Positions 35,074 through 47,480 of a DNA stretch of 64,000 nt are shown piece by piece. Numbering within the stretch: position 1 is the first letter of the stretch; every line of letters starts with the position of its first letter. Position numbers and translations under genes: made by a program. The notes under the pieces are model-generated. The model did no database searches. It was not told the origin of the DNA and was given only the letters and a program-made list of their open reading frames with translations. Source of the DNA: Pilaira anomala (taxonomy: Eukaryota > Mucoromycota > Mucoromycetes > Mucorales > Mucoraceae); contig JAIXMQ010000011.1 of the NCBI GenBank assembly GCA_025716855.1, positions 658,787 through 722,786 of the forward strand. The letters are read 5' to 3'.

Positions 35074-35498
35074 AAATCAAATCTTTTTGTGTGACATATT
35101 CTGCATAATTTATACTTTTTTTTTTTTTTTTTTTTTTTTTGAGTTTGCATGATAACCAAATATATTAGCCAACAAGATAAAATATATGTGTGCTGTGTAC
35201 TCTTAACATATTTATAAGCTTCACAGTTCTTTATTCCTTAGTGCTAATAACCACTTTCATTTGGCTACATAAATTAAAAATCAAATTATAAAATGCGATA
35301 ATAAAAACAGTACATGTGTTTACAATGAATTATAATAAAGAATATAAAAATATTTACTCCTATCTGTTTTCAATGCATTGTTGTCTTTCAAAGATGTGGT
35401 GTTGCAACAATTAAAAGTGTACAGTGAGCCATTAAACATCACCTACATACTTCTGAATTTGATAAACTCTGTATCACCCAGTTGTTTATATCGTTTTG
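35074..35498. other. Smu1 3' flank, no gene seen
   Basis: AT-rich sequence with a T22 tract near 35119-35140. Confidence 0.6.
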
Positions 35499-35850
35499 AA
35501 ACTATCATTACATTACGGTATCAAATCCCCTACGCTATGCTACGTGTTTAATCAGTTTTTTTTTTTTTTTTTGATAAGAAAAAGGGAGATTCTGTAGCCA
35601 AGATTTTTTTTTTATAGCGGGAAGAAACATTTATTAGCCAATCAAATCCTCTAAAAAAGTTGAAAAAGTTTACTTTTAGGCCTGAATATACATACCTTGG
35701 CATTACAGACATTTTAGATCATAGCTTTTTTAATGCAAAGATATATCCACATTTTAGATTTCTAAACCCCCCCCCCCCCCAAAGGTGGGTAAATACGTAG
35801 CGTAGCACAGGGAATTTGCTACAGTGGTAGTTTCAAAGGGCTCAGCTTTT
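35499..35850. mobile_element. Small inverted-repeat element related to the 5-7.7 kb foldback block
   Basis: The ends are inverted copies: CCCTACGCTATGCTACGTGT on the left (about 35527) and CGTAGCGTAGCACAGGG on the right (about 35798). Similarity reaches outward to GAAACTATCATTAC and GTGGTAGTTTCAAAG. The interior contains TTAGCCAATCAAATC followed by AAGTTTACTTTTAGGCCTGA. These correspond to the GAGCCAATCAAATC and AAAAGTGAATTTTTAGG strings in the arm of the large element. A C14 run lies near 35767. There is no ORF. It is probably a short, partly decayed member of the same family. Confidence 0.7.
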
Positions 35851-37073
35851 TTTTTTAAAGGAAAACCGGATTGAGGAGGTTTAATTTTTCTCCAAAGGTT
35901 GTATTATAAGAAGCTTTTATTATTCATACTATGTATTATGCGACTTTTATTTTTTCATTGATAGGCTTTGAATTGTGTCTCCTTACTTTATTGTGTTGCC
36001 TATTTTATCAATTTTTTTTATAATTAAGCATCACCACTTCTCTTGGCATTATTTGAAAAAGTCGGTTTCTGAACTGTATGTGTACCAAGAAAAAAAAAAA
36101 AAAAGTCTTTGAACAATTTATTATGACATGCATCCGAGAAAAGAGAAATTCTTGTTGACACATAAATATTTCTGTTTTTTAATGTTTTCCTTTCTTGGAA
36201 TGATACATTAGGTGAATATATAAAGTATATAGGGTGTACTACCAAAACATCAAGACTCTCTCTCTCTATATATATGTTTTTCCCTTATTCAGATCAATAG
36301 CAAAACACACTTTTTTTTTAAGAGAGAAGTGGTGTGGCTTTTTAACTCTTCTAATTATAGTGTGGACTTATAAATAATAGTTTTCTTTCCCGAGAAAAGA
36401 AGCCGTTGTAAATAAACTCTTTCTAATATCGGCTGAAAACTATTTTTAGAGACACATACACACACATTATAAAGTTGTGATCGGGATTATTTTAACAATG
36501 TATTTTAATTTATATAATATATCATTGTTTAGAATTTTCTAACCTTAGTCATAGTTAATACGACATATCGAACTCTTAAAAAAAAAAAAAAAATACCCCT
36601 TAATATATAAAGGGTTAAGGGAGATTCTTTTAAATGAAAAGTGACAGCCAATAAACAAGCTATTTATAAATACTTAATTTTAAACAACAGCTTTTTTATT
36701 GTTTTGATGCCGTATATCACTTTTTGAAAAGAAAAAAATACTGTGATTTTTTTTTTTTTTTTTTTCTCTGATCTCGAATGAAAATGATGTACATAGTTAA
36801 TATATACAGACTAAAAGAAATTTACGACAAATATATAGAAAATACCATGAAAATCATTTCTTTTAATAGTAAGGTATTTATACTAAAAAGCTTATAGTTA
36901 TATACTATATATATTGTCAAAATCTCTCTTGTTACTGCATTGGCATACAAGTTACTAAAAATAATTCTTTGTTTTCTGACGTATTGTGAAAAAAAAAAAA
37001 AAAAGTGTTCGTAGCACAAAGAAAAAAAGTGTTGCGTTTTCAGTACTCACTTGTCTGTAACCATATATGTACA

Positions 37074-37106
<33 letters not shown>

Positions 37107-37243
37107 AGTATAAAAAACCCAATCATTCATCACAACATTCATTATTAGTTTTTCTCTTTTTCTTTAATAAATATAATATTTATTTTTCACAAAACTTTTA
37201 TTTCAACACACAAATCAATTAAACAAATAGATATATATATAAA
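35851..37243. other. Intergenic, no gene seen
   Basis: AT-rich sequence with many homopolymers, including T26 near 37081-37106. Short open frames are of biased composition. Confidence 0.6.
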
Positions 37244-37608
37244 ATGGGTTGCTGTTATTCTCAGGTAAAATACTGCATTTTTTTTTTTTTTTTTTTTTTT
37301 TTACAGCATGTATTAACATATATATATATATATGATAGGTTAGTTCAGTTGAAGTAGTATTAGATTCAAACGGTGTTGCTCGTCGAGTTCCAGCTGGTCA
37401 AGGTACACATTTGATCCGAACCTATCCAGATAAAGAAACAAAAATGGAAAGAAAATTACCTATTAGACCTTCCGAAATTTCAAATCTAACTCGTCCTCAA
37501 GCTGCTTTTTATCCTCCAAAAGCTCCAATCATGACTTCTTGTTTTTCAAATAACAAGAAAATACATCCAAATATCACTGTGACTGATACTGATAATGAAA
37601 AAGTATAA
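37244..37608 (+). CDS. Small N-terminally acylated protein of unknown function
   Basis: Two exons. MGCCYSQ ends exon 1, and exon 2 opens VSSVEVVLDSNGVARRVPAG and continues with basic, Pro-containing sequence (ERKLPIRPSEISNLTRPQA) to TDTDNEKV. Gly2 followed by Cys3-Cys4 and Ser6 is a textbook context for N-myristoylation plus dual palmitoylation, which would anchor a protein of about 97 residues to the plasma or endosomal membrane. No domain was recognised. It could be a lineage-specific signalling adaptor, but that is inference. Confidence 0.65.
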
Positions 37609-37987
37609 ACAACACCTCTTTTTACCCCCCCTCTTCTTTTCTTTATTATTATCAATCATATTTTGTACTTTTATATATAAGCATTCCATTCATTTTTATT
37701 TTGATCGCTGCTACCCCTCTCCCCCCCCCCTTTTTTTTTTATTATACATATATTACCATCAGAACACCCATTATCATAATGTCTAATTTGACTCACTTCT
37801 CTTCTCTTAAAAAAAAAATAATAAGGATCACCCTTATTATTTTGTTCCAAATAAATCAAATAACAATAACAATAAATTTATATATATATATACTTGTATT
37901 ATTAAAATTAAGGGGTTTGTATAGTGAGGCTTTAATGTGCCTCATTTATTGTCTCTATTTGACGTAACACGAAAAATTATTATTTTA

Positions 37988-39077
37988 TCAACAAGATAAA
38001 TTGACATTTGAATTCTTTCTAGATATTTTGCCTCCAAGACTTTTGAAATTTAAACCACCATGATGACCATTTCCACCCACCTGCAAGTTCTTAATACCAT
38101 GTTCAAATGGTAATCCCGAGGTTGTCGCATCTTCTGATCCAGCTCGTTTAGCATATCGTTTAATATCGGTTTTTGAAAGGTTAATTCGAAACGCGGTTTC
38201 TAGTAATGTATTAGGTTGAAGGTATTTATGTGGTATATGTAATAAGAAATCCAATAATTCAGAATTGGTTGGACATGAAGAAAGTAAAAAATCTATGCAT
38301 GTTTTTTTTTTAGTTATATCTTTCATTATGATTTATCCTTATATTACCTTTGCATATTTCCAAGATCGCAAGACTCACTCGATAAAATACTTTGATTCCT
38401 TCAAAATAAAATGCATCCCATACTCGCAAGACAGAATCCCAAGGTAATGTCATGGTGAATGCTGTTAAAAACCATTGTGCAATATACATGATGGGCAAAA
38501 CATCATTATTTTCTAAATGCTGTGCTAATTTAGGCTGGTGATCTTTTAATAATTGTCCAATAATATATGCATCAATACGTAATTGAGATAATGTCGGTGT
38601 AAAATATCCATTCATATAACGATCAATGGTTGCCACGAGTAACCAAAACGTATCTTCAACTGTCATCTGCATTAACATTAATCCAGCTAATCTTCCCATT
38701 CCCTGACAATACTCCAAATGTGAATTATATTGAGAATAAGCCTTGAGAACACACCTTAAATCCTGTTGTCCCTGACTATTTTTATCCATAAATTGTGTAT
38801 GATCCGGGTAACACCTTGCAATATCACGTTCAATCACTTCATAAATCTTTGTCTCAGGCTTACCCAATAAAATCTCGAATTGATTCGGTCGTTTATAATC
38901 GTTACTTCCTGCCAAGAATTGCCATACTCGCGCTCGAACCGACGCTGGAATACCACTACGCACCATCTTTTTCATTTTGGCATCCTTTTTCACTGTACCT
39001 GCGTCTAATTTATTCACTATCGAAAGCCATTTTAATTCTGTTTCTCGGTACTCTTTCATTGATTTCTCTGATAAAGA

Positions 39078-39126
<49 letters not shown>

Positions 39127-40324
39127 GGAGTTTTTTTTTTTTTTTTTTAGATTCATGCAAAAAAAAAAAAAAATATAATTCATTTTTACCTTGGCGTTCG
39201 TGATCCATTGGGTTTAATGATAAATCCATACTCATCTACTGCCATATTTTCAGATCCTTTTGGTTCGCTACTTTCTACAGAAACGCGTCTAATTTGATGA
39301 TGATGCATATCATCTTCATAATCATCATCTGTTGTGATTCCATCTTGCTGTATGACTTGTTGTTGAACAGGTACTCTAGGTATGACTGGTTTAGGTGTAG
39401 TGTTATAAGCTTTAGGTTTATTATATACTTGATGATGCATTGGTTCAATATCATCATCTTCATCCGAATAATCAATATTAAAAGCAGAAGTATCATATGG
39501 ATCATGAATTGACCTATCATGTAACATTCTATGCTCACCTAAAAAAAAAAAAAAAAAAAAAAAATAAAAAAAATGAATATACAGAGAACAATGAAAATAT
39601 ATAATAAACTAACCTATATTCTCTTCTGTGGAAAAAGATCGATTTGAATGATGTATATGGGACATAGAAATAGATGAATTTGTTCCGATACTTTCAAAAC
39701 TAGGTTTACTGATCCAATTCCTTTGTGCATGATGATCTGAACTGGAAGAATAAGGTCGATCAATCAAATCCGTACCATAACTACTACCTGAATTTCTATA
39801 CTGAGAATGATGATCGGCTGTGAAATCTACTACTGCATCTAATGATTCTAATACACGTGGATCAAGTTCTACAAAATGAACACTTTCTGCATTGAAGTGT
39901 CCAACCACTCCCTCACAATATCCCATATAGATATCATCCTCAATATGCTTTAGTACTGTAATTCGTTCACCTTTATATTTTATTGTTATGAAACAGGGTA
40001 TATATATATATATATGTATGTATATTTTTTTATACCTTGTAAATACATGAGTTCTTCTGGTGTTGTGGCAAGAACATCTGCTTTAGAAACACAAGCTCCC
40101 AAACCACCTTTAAATATATTTCATTAAAAAAAAAATGGAGGGAAAATATGAAAAAGTAAAAACTCACCATTTTCTGCAAACTCTTTGAGTTGTTGTAAAG
40201 TCATGGCGTCGACATTAATGGAAGCATTGACAATAGCTTCTGAAGGATCTTTTAATAACCTTGCAATCTTTTCATTAAGTTCTTCTAGATTAGTTGAAGT
40301 ATGTTTAGTCACTTTTGACTCCAT
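37988..40324 (-). CDS. SH3-TBC RabGAP
   Basis: A GTPase-activating protein for Rab GTPases. It starts at 40324 with MESKVTKHTSTNLEELNEKI. A short exon (GLGACVSKADVLATTPEELM) leads to an SH3-like segment with MGYCEGVVGHFNAESVHFVE. A Ser/His/Asp-rich linker follows, then the TBC domain: SGIPASVRARVWQFLAG, IERDIARCYPDH with the catalytic arginine of IxxDxxR, YCQGMGRLAGLML with the catalytic glutamine of YxQ, and WDSVLRVWDAFYFEG. Both catalytic fingers are present, so it should be active. The intron at 39079-39189 has A41 directly before its AG. The C-terminal exon ends NSNVNLSC. The target Rab is unknown. Confidence 0.9.
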
Positions 40325-40454
40325 AAGTTAAATAATAATAATAATAAATAATGAAAAAGAGAAAGAAAATCAAATAATAATAATAATAAAAAAAAAGGTG
40401 TGTTTAAAAGACTGAAAAGGAAAGATTTCATGTCAAAATTTTTATATATATATA

Positions 40455-41598
40455 TTAAATGTCTAAATCATCATCAGGATCTTCGTCATCAAAATCATCA
40501 GCAGCATCTGGATCATAATATATTAATCCAGTATGACTCTTCTTTTCTTCATCCATCGATACTTCCAACTGTTGTGCCTTTAAATAAGGTAAAACCAAGT
40601 TTTCCTTTTGCTTTCTTTGTTCTTCTGTTAATGATAAATTAAATGAAAGGTTCGCAGTAGGATCCATTTTAGGATCAAGTTGCATCGATTTCAATTCTTC
40701 TTCAATCTTCTTTTCTTCATCTTCCATCACAACTCCTGTAAGTTGTGTGACGGGTACAACATCCAATAATCCATGTTTGTTCAAAATAAATCCATTACTT
40801 TCGTACGTCACTTTACCACTCTTCTTGCGCCATTCAATATGTGCAATCCCTCCTTTTCCTATACAATTCGAGGTCACGGTCAAGTATGAAAATGTATCTT
40901 GAGGTATAAATCCTGTTAAGGCCGCTTGTGTCTCAAGATAACTACGTTCCTTTAATGATTCCAATTTAATAATCACACTGGCTAATCGATTAAGTGAATC
41001 TTGCATATTCAATCCTGTCTTGGAAATAAACTTGATATCTGAATGAAATCCAATCATCAAACGAATCGCCTCTATATGCGTATAAAAAAAATCACGTTAA
41101 GAAAAAGAAAAAAAAACATTCCCCCTAATATTATATAGAAAACATACCAGTAGTTAGTGATTCCAATGCTTTCACAAGTTGATAAGTACGATACTGAGAA
41201 ATCATAGCAAGTGGTGTAATCGAATCAATTAAAATAGTACACTGAGGCATCTTGACTGCTAAATCAATCATGACGGATGAAATCAACTTCTCCATATCAT
41301 TTATATTTCTCACAGGTATCAAATTCTTATCTGTCGTGATAGATTCATCCCAACCATGAGGATCTGTGTATGCGTCTACGATATATATCTTGTCTTGTTC
41401 TGCTGTAGAGAACTGTTGACGCCAAAATTTAGGTGAAGTCTCGGTCAAGAGTACAATCAACTTTTGGTCTTGTGCAAGTGCTCTTTTACCTACGTCTACT
41501 AAAATAGGAAACGCAGATAACCGAATCGTATCGTTCACAAGTACAAATGAACTCGTCTTTTTATTATTGAGTAGTTGGTCCAAGCAAAGTGTAGTCAT
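40455..41598 (-). CDS. ELP5: Elongator complex subunit Elp5
   Basis: A subunit of the Elp456 RecA-like ring of Elongator, which modifies wobble uridines in tRNA. Two exons. The first starts MTTLCLDQLLNNKKTSSFVL and ends in ALESLTT. The second opens EAIRLMIGFHSDIKF. The C-terminus has the family hallmark: NLSFNLSLTEEQRKQKENLV, then GLIYYDPDAADDFDDEDPDD and a final DLDI. The RecA-like fold lacks a Walker A motif, as expected for Elp5. It is tandem with the SLC35C2-like gene upstream (87 bp apart) and with the RabGAP downstream (130 bp). Confidence 0.93.
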
Positions 41599-41685
41599 TG
41601 TGCTTCTTAAAAACTAAAACGAAAAGCAGAAAAAAAAAAAAAAAAAGTTCTGTTTATTTATTTAACTTTAAACAAGTCACGTTTT

Positions 41686-43316
41686 TTAATCTCGCAAGTT
41701 TCTTAAAGGAGTAGGTGTAGAAGAAGATGCGGTTGTAGCGTGTAAAGGAATCATTTGGTATTGTCCTTTTTCAGGTTCCTTTGATATTTTATAATAGTTG
41801 TAAGAGACGATACCTATAATTGATATTGTTAAACTAAAAAAAAAAAGAGAGAGAGAGAGAGAAAAGGTTAGTTATATACATACAAAAGGTGTCAAAACTA
41901 TATGCTTTTTACCCTAATAAGTTTTTACTTGTCAGGACATCACCATAAATTAATACAGCTAATACAATAACGACAATTTCTTTGCTGATACCAGCCACGC
42001 TGAGAGTAATTGTGCTTGTACTTTTAATGAGATACAATTCAGCCAAAGTCATTGCAAAAGCTATAAAAAAAAAAATTAAAATGAATACAAAATGTGTCTA
42101 TACCCCCCCCCCCCTCCCTCCCCCTCTATCTCTCTATCTCTCTCTCTCTATCTCTCTCTCTCTCCCTCTCTCTCTCTCTTGCTTGCTTTATTACCCAGAA
42201 ATCCACCAATGGACATTAACCCAAATGATTCAACGATATGAGAAAAACTATCAAAATGCTTCGACTGTTGAAACTGATCAAAGGGATGTTCAAATATTAA
42301 ACTTAACGTCAACATGGTAATAAACATGATTGGACTTAGGTAATAAAGTGTTGCAATTGGATTACTGATCCCCATATTTTCATGCTTTAACAATAATTGG
42401 GTCATACTCCAACGTAATCCAGATACAATCGATGCGATCAAGACCAGACTAAATCCAGTCATATCAAACTTGGTCTCTCCTTCTACCGTCAGCACAACGC
42501 CCATCACCATCACGCCAATAATGGCTACTAATAAAAACTTGGGTTTTTCAAATCCAAATAAAAATGAGAATAAAAGTACCCAAATGGGTGTACTTGATTT
42601 AACCATGGTATAAAATGAAAGTGTGATATATACAAGTGATGCATTTGAGCAACAAATTTCCACAGCAGCTGCGATGCCACATGGTACCTTTTTTTTTTTT
42701 TTTTTTTTTAAAATGTAACAGTTAGAGAAGTGAATATAAGTTAATAATATATTCAACTCACCACTTTGTACAAGTAATCGTTCAGTGTCATCTTATTACC
42801 AGAGATATCTCGCCATCGATTTCCACCAAAAGACATCATGAAGAAAGTAATGACCGAATGAATACCAGCATGTATAGCACTTACCAGTAATGGAAAATTA
42901 AAATTAAATCGATCTCTACCCATCAAATTCTTGTTATAAAGTGAAAGAAATGTAGAAAAAAAGTACCAAGTCAAGATATATGTCAAGTTTTGAATCGACT
43001 TTTTATGTTTATTCTCATTATAATGACTTGAGGCAATCACATTACTGTCTGGATTGGCAATATGAATCGATATCGCTGCTTTCTCATTGATATTAGGAAA
43101 AGGTGAAAGCGAGAATTCAGTTGTTTTTCTGTACTCTGTTACGTTAGTCGGTAATGAACCTCTTCGGTTATGTTTCTTCTTTTGAGTGACCGGTTGTGTT
43201 GAGATGGATTGGGTTCGATTGTGTGGATTCTTCTTTCGAGTCACAATAGGTGGAGGTTTATTTTGTGTGCTTTGAATTGAACTGCCATGTAAAGATGGTT
43301 CGACATTTATCGTCAT
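41686..43316 (-). CDS. SLC35C2-like transporter (copy B)
   Basis: A paralogue of the gene at 8494-9662, with the same exon plan and motifs. It has an extra hydrophilic N-terminus of about 100 residues (MTINVEPSLHGSSIQSTQNK, then basic RKKNPHNR and KKKHNRRGS). TYILTWYFFSTFLSLYNKNL is the first span. PCGIAAAVEICCSNASLVYI, SFYTMVKSSTPIWVLLFSFL, SGLRWSMTQLLLKHENMG and AELYLIKSTSTITLSVAGIS follow. The C-terminus is longer than in copy A and ends PTPLRNLRD at a stop beginning 41688 on the minus strand. One intron (about 42062-42195) holds a C13 run and a long CT repeat. It is probably a Golgi/ER transporter of unknown substrate. Confidence 0.85.
42105..42185. repeat. C-run and CT microsatellite inside an intron
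   Basis: A run of about 13 C followed by about 70 nt of CT/CTAT repeats (GA-rich in the sense strand of the transporter gene), lying wholly in an intron. Confidence 0.85.
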
Positions 43317-43374
43317 TTTCTATTTACTCTTAATAGAGGAGAAGATAAAAGATAAAAGAGACTAATTACAAAAA

Positions 43375-43406
<32 letters not shown>

Positions 43407-43612
43407 GTTGTTGTTGTAACAACTAATTGAATAACCGCTAATTTGAGTTTTTCATTTTGAAAGGAGAGTTCCTGAATATCATACGTATCTATGGAGACGG
43501 TAGCATAGTGCCCTTTTTTTTTGTTTTTTTTTTTTTTTTTACAAATTGGTGTAAACACCGCTAATATTATATTTATTACATATAAAACGCTATTTTCGCT
43601 TATTTCTGTTTT

Positions 43613-44148
43613 CTACTCTTCATCGTCTGGTGGGTAACCATCATCGACTAATAAAAAAATTAATTAATATTAAATACAAACACACTTTCTTTGTTTTCAC
43701 ACTTTACCCTTTCTTCTAAACAAGGTGATTTCTTGTTGTTTAAAGTAACGACGATTTTCTTCATCAATCAAGACTAAATTCAAGTAATATCTTGTAGAAA
43801 ATTTCTTGTTCACATCTATTTAAAAATTAAGTCAGTTTCATCAATTAATTATATATCTTTTTTTTTTTTTTTCTTATACCTCTGAATGTAGGTGTTAATT
43901 CAAATCCACCAAGGAATAAACGAATAGGAATCGTTTCACCTGTTTTTTTTTTTTTTTAGAAAAATATTAAGTATATATAACATTATGATTATCATTTCTA
44001 ATCTATACCTCGAACAGGTGCACCATCCATAATTTCAAACTTGGTAATCGTTTCACTTTCATTATAAACATTAGGCACTATACAAAAAAAAAATTGTTTG
44101 GTCAAAAATCTTTTTGCATAAATGAAATATATTTATCCCGCCCCCTTT

Positions 44149-44179
<31 letters not shown>

Positions 44180-45144
44180 CTTACAAGCACCTGTTGTTTC
44201 ACGTCGAATAATAGAGAGTTCCATTGTCTTAATCTTGATACGAACCAACAAGAAATAAATTTTTCCTACAATCACATCCTTTAAATGGTATCTTTAAAAA
44301 AAAAATTAATATATTTATACACACATACACACACACTGTTTATACAATAAAACTTACTTTGATTTGTTATATTCAAATTCAATATGAAGACAGTCCTCAA
44401 TACCGACTTCCATCTTGATAGAGTTATTCACTTCAATAGGCATTCTATAAGAATTAACCCACATATCTCTTTCACGAATGATATCTGCTAAACGACGAGC
44501 AACTGTAACACGGACAAAGTATCTGAGTTTTTAAATGTTAATAATGTATATAACTCTTTTTACAATCCAAAATTTTACCTAAGCTTAACATTAATACCAT
44601 TATAACACTCGTATTGCTTTTCAACATTCTTGAACTCAAATTCAAAAGCAGCATTTTGGCGCAATTCTCCTGGTGCAGCAAGTTCTTGAGATAGTGTTAA
44701 AAATTCGTGTGATTTTCCCTTGTCGTAAAAGAGTTCTTTATATATAATATTAGTTCTTTTCTGTATTTTTGTCATATTCTTTTCTTTCTCTTACCTATGC
44801 TACCAATGAACTCTACTTTAATACCGTTATGTTCCAGCTTTTTACCATCTCTTAAACTAATATTAACCTAAACAAATGTAAGTACATTTCTTTCATCTTG
44901 AACTTTTTCATCAGTTTTATAGCATTTACTTTTCCTGCAACAGATTCACCATCAAGAAAAACAGGATAATTTTCTTTTTTATCTTTATCTACTTTGACTT
45001 CCATGTGCTTTCTTTGCTCTTCATTAGTAAATATAACTTCAATATCTACTGGTGTAGATAAACCAAAAAGACTCTATTATTATTATTATTATTAATATTC
45101 TACACACAATATATCTTTATATAAAACTTTACAGCCATCGACAT
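43613..45144 (-). CDS. VPS26: Vps26, retromer arrestin-fold subunit
   Basis: A retromer core subunit that recycles cargo from endosomes to the Golgi. About nine short exons start at 45144 (MSMA, then SLFGLSTPVDIEVIFTNEEQ). In order come KVDKDKKENYPVFLDGESVA, VNISLRDGKKLEHNGIKVEF, FLTLSQELAAPGELR, YFVRVTVARRLADIIRERDM, KMEVGIEDCLHIEFEYNKSK, YHLKDVIVGKIYFLLVRIKI, ETIPIRLFLGGFELTPT and RYYLNLVLIDEENRRYFKQQ. The end is GYPPDDEE with the stop at 43613-43615. All of these are typical of Vps26. One intron (about 44085-44185) has a T-run beside an A-run. Confidence 0.94.
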
Positions 45145-46287
45145 TTTTTTATTAAATTTCTCGTATTATCCTGTATATATTTTCTATAAAGTAAAAAAAA
45201 GAAAAGAAGAAAAATTAATAAATCTAGTTTCTTCAAAACGAAATTCGTTATCCGCGCTCGGTTGAATATAACCACCACCTTTATGATGTCACTAGAGCAA
45301 CTTGTGGTTCATCACACAAGTATAACTTATATTTTACTAATCTCTTTCTTGATGAATCCCAAGTATATCATACTAGTATCTTGTTAGTGTGTGAATATAA
45401 GTCCAATCATCTCTGTTACTGCAAGATTTTTCTTTTTTTATTGTTTATAGTGTAACACTTGTCGCATTTTTTTGTTTTTTTTTTGTTTTTTTTTTTTTTT
45501 TTTTTTTGCTAAGCTTGGCGCTTCTATATACTCTCTCTTCTTTTCTTTCAAAAAAAAAAAAAAAAAAAAAGGAACGCGTGTTAGTCGGTTTTTATCTTGT
45601 CTACATAAACTTTTTACTTTTTGGTCTCTGTGATCGATCATAGTTACCCGATTTTCTAATAACTACACATTTTTATTGGCAAATCAATATCTTTTCTGAA
45701 TTACGCTTTTTTATTCTCATAGCTTTTTTTCTATTGTATTCTACCACACAAATATTCGTGTGTTGAATGGTGTTACACTTTATATTTCTTTCTATAAAAC
45801 CACCTAGTTCGAAGAACTCAAAGTATTTCATGCACACACGCTCTTTAAGCGACAAATAGATAAAACTTACTTGAACTTTTTTTTTTTTTATAAGCAAAAT
45901 GGAGACTTGGAATTTCACTCGACACACATCACAATTAGAACGTTTATATATTTCACATCACATTCGGAACTTTACATTTTATTTATTCTATCATTATATC
46001 GCGATATCTCGCTGTAAATTCTTTATAAGCTGTTACACAATGGGACCTTACAGAAAACACAGTCGTATTAAATCTCCACCCTTGTAACCACATAAAAAAG
46101 TGAAAATATTGATTTTACAAATCACTTTTTCTTTTTTCTTTTTTTTTTTCAAAAAAAAAAACTTTCCGTCGTTTCGATCTTTAATAAACATTCCGTAAGA
46201 ATTCTAAATATAAGTGCTACGCACACATTAAAAATAAAATAAAAATTATATAACTCTTTTTCTCCCTCTCTTGATATATAATAGCAC
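45145..46287. other. Divergent intergenic region (Vps26 / SANT-like gene)
   Basis: About 1.1 kb with T-, A- and TTTTTTG-type repeats near 45470-45570. It holds one small ORF, listed separately, that may or may not be a gene. Confidence 0.5.
45899..46087 (+). CDS. Possible small ORF, 62 residues
   Basis: METWNFTRHTSQLERLYISH opens a frame preceded by a T-run and AAGCAAAATGG, a reasonable fungal start context. The composition is not simply homopolymeric. The middle is hydrophobic/aromatic (FYLFYHYIAISRCKFFIS) and the end is basic. No homologue family was recognised and no conservation evidence is available, so chance is quite possible. Confidence 0.2.
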   Translation: METWNFTRHTSQLERLYISHHIRNFTFYLFYHYIAISRCKFFISCYTMGPYRKHSRIKSPPL

Positions 46288-47448
46288 ATGCCCGAGACCG
46301 CGTCTTCTTCCACTGTTGCTCCTTCTCAAAAGATTACACACCCCTATGGTCAATGGAGCACAAAAAGAGAATACGCGTTAATTAAAGCGATGCATAAATA
46401 TCATCCATTTTCTCTAAGAAGACTTGAAATCAGAAAAGCATGGAGAAATGTTCAAGATGCTGTCAATCGAACGGATTCAGATTTGAATAAATTAGGTATG
46501 ACAAGCATCAAATGTAAGGTTAAAAAAATCATTCATTATTATACCGATAAACAAACACATGATGCTTATGATGGAGATACTTCAACCGAAGAGAGTAAAC
46601 ATGAAGGTTTAGTTTTAGATCTCATTGCTTTGGTAAATATATATATATATATGAATAGAGTGTTTATACTAATTTATCTTAAAGAAGGAAAAACAAGAAG
46701 CAATAAAAAATGCAAAAGAATCTGAATCTACTACTTCTGTTCGACTTCCATCAATTGAATCTGAACAATCTGAACAACCAGACCAACAATCTGAAGAAGA
46801 AAGAGAAGAAAGAGAAGAAAGCATCGAAAACAACCCAGATCCAGCTGATTACAGTACAACCTTATCCGAAGAAAGCATTTCATCAAACAGAAACAATGAA
46901 AAAGATCCAAAAAGAAGATCATCCAAAAAGAGACAACGTGATTCATATGCTCGAGATATGATAGACGCCGTCTTAAAGACAACTGAAGAATACAGAGAGT
47001 CTCAAAAGTCTGGTTTAAAGTCATTAGAAAATATCATTCAACGTTTTGATGCCTCTTCTCGCGTTATCATGGAAGAAACAAATTCTCTCGCTACTTCCAT
47101 TCGTGATAATACCAAGGTCATGGATCAACTCCTTCAACAACAAGTCCATCATCAAAATCTTATGAACCAACAAATGATGCAAGTGATTCAGAGTGTCAAT
47201 TTCACCCTAGCTAGGTTTAATAATCAAGTACCTATTGATCCACAACATCATTTTAATCCTCAACAACCTCCTGTTGTTATTGGTCCTCCTCCACAGTATA
47301 ATTATTCACCTTCTGTTGGAATTCCTCCTCCTCCACCACCACCACCACAACAACAACAACAAGCATATCCTATGAATCAAATGCCTCCACAACAACAACA
47401 ACAACAACAACAACCACAACAAGCATATCCTATAAATCAAATGCCTCC

Positions 47449-47480
<32 letters not shown>

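Noticed and set aside
42053..42320. ORF with PPPLPPPLSLYLSLS
   Set aside because: It is antisense to the SLC35C2-like copy B gene and arises from the C/CT microsatellite in its intron.
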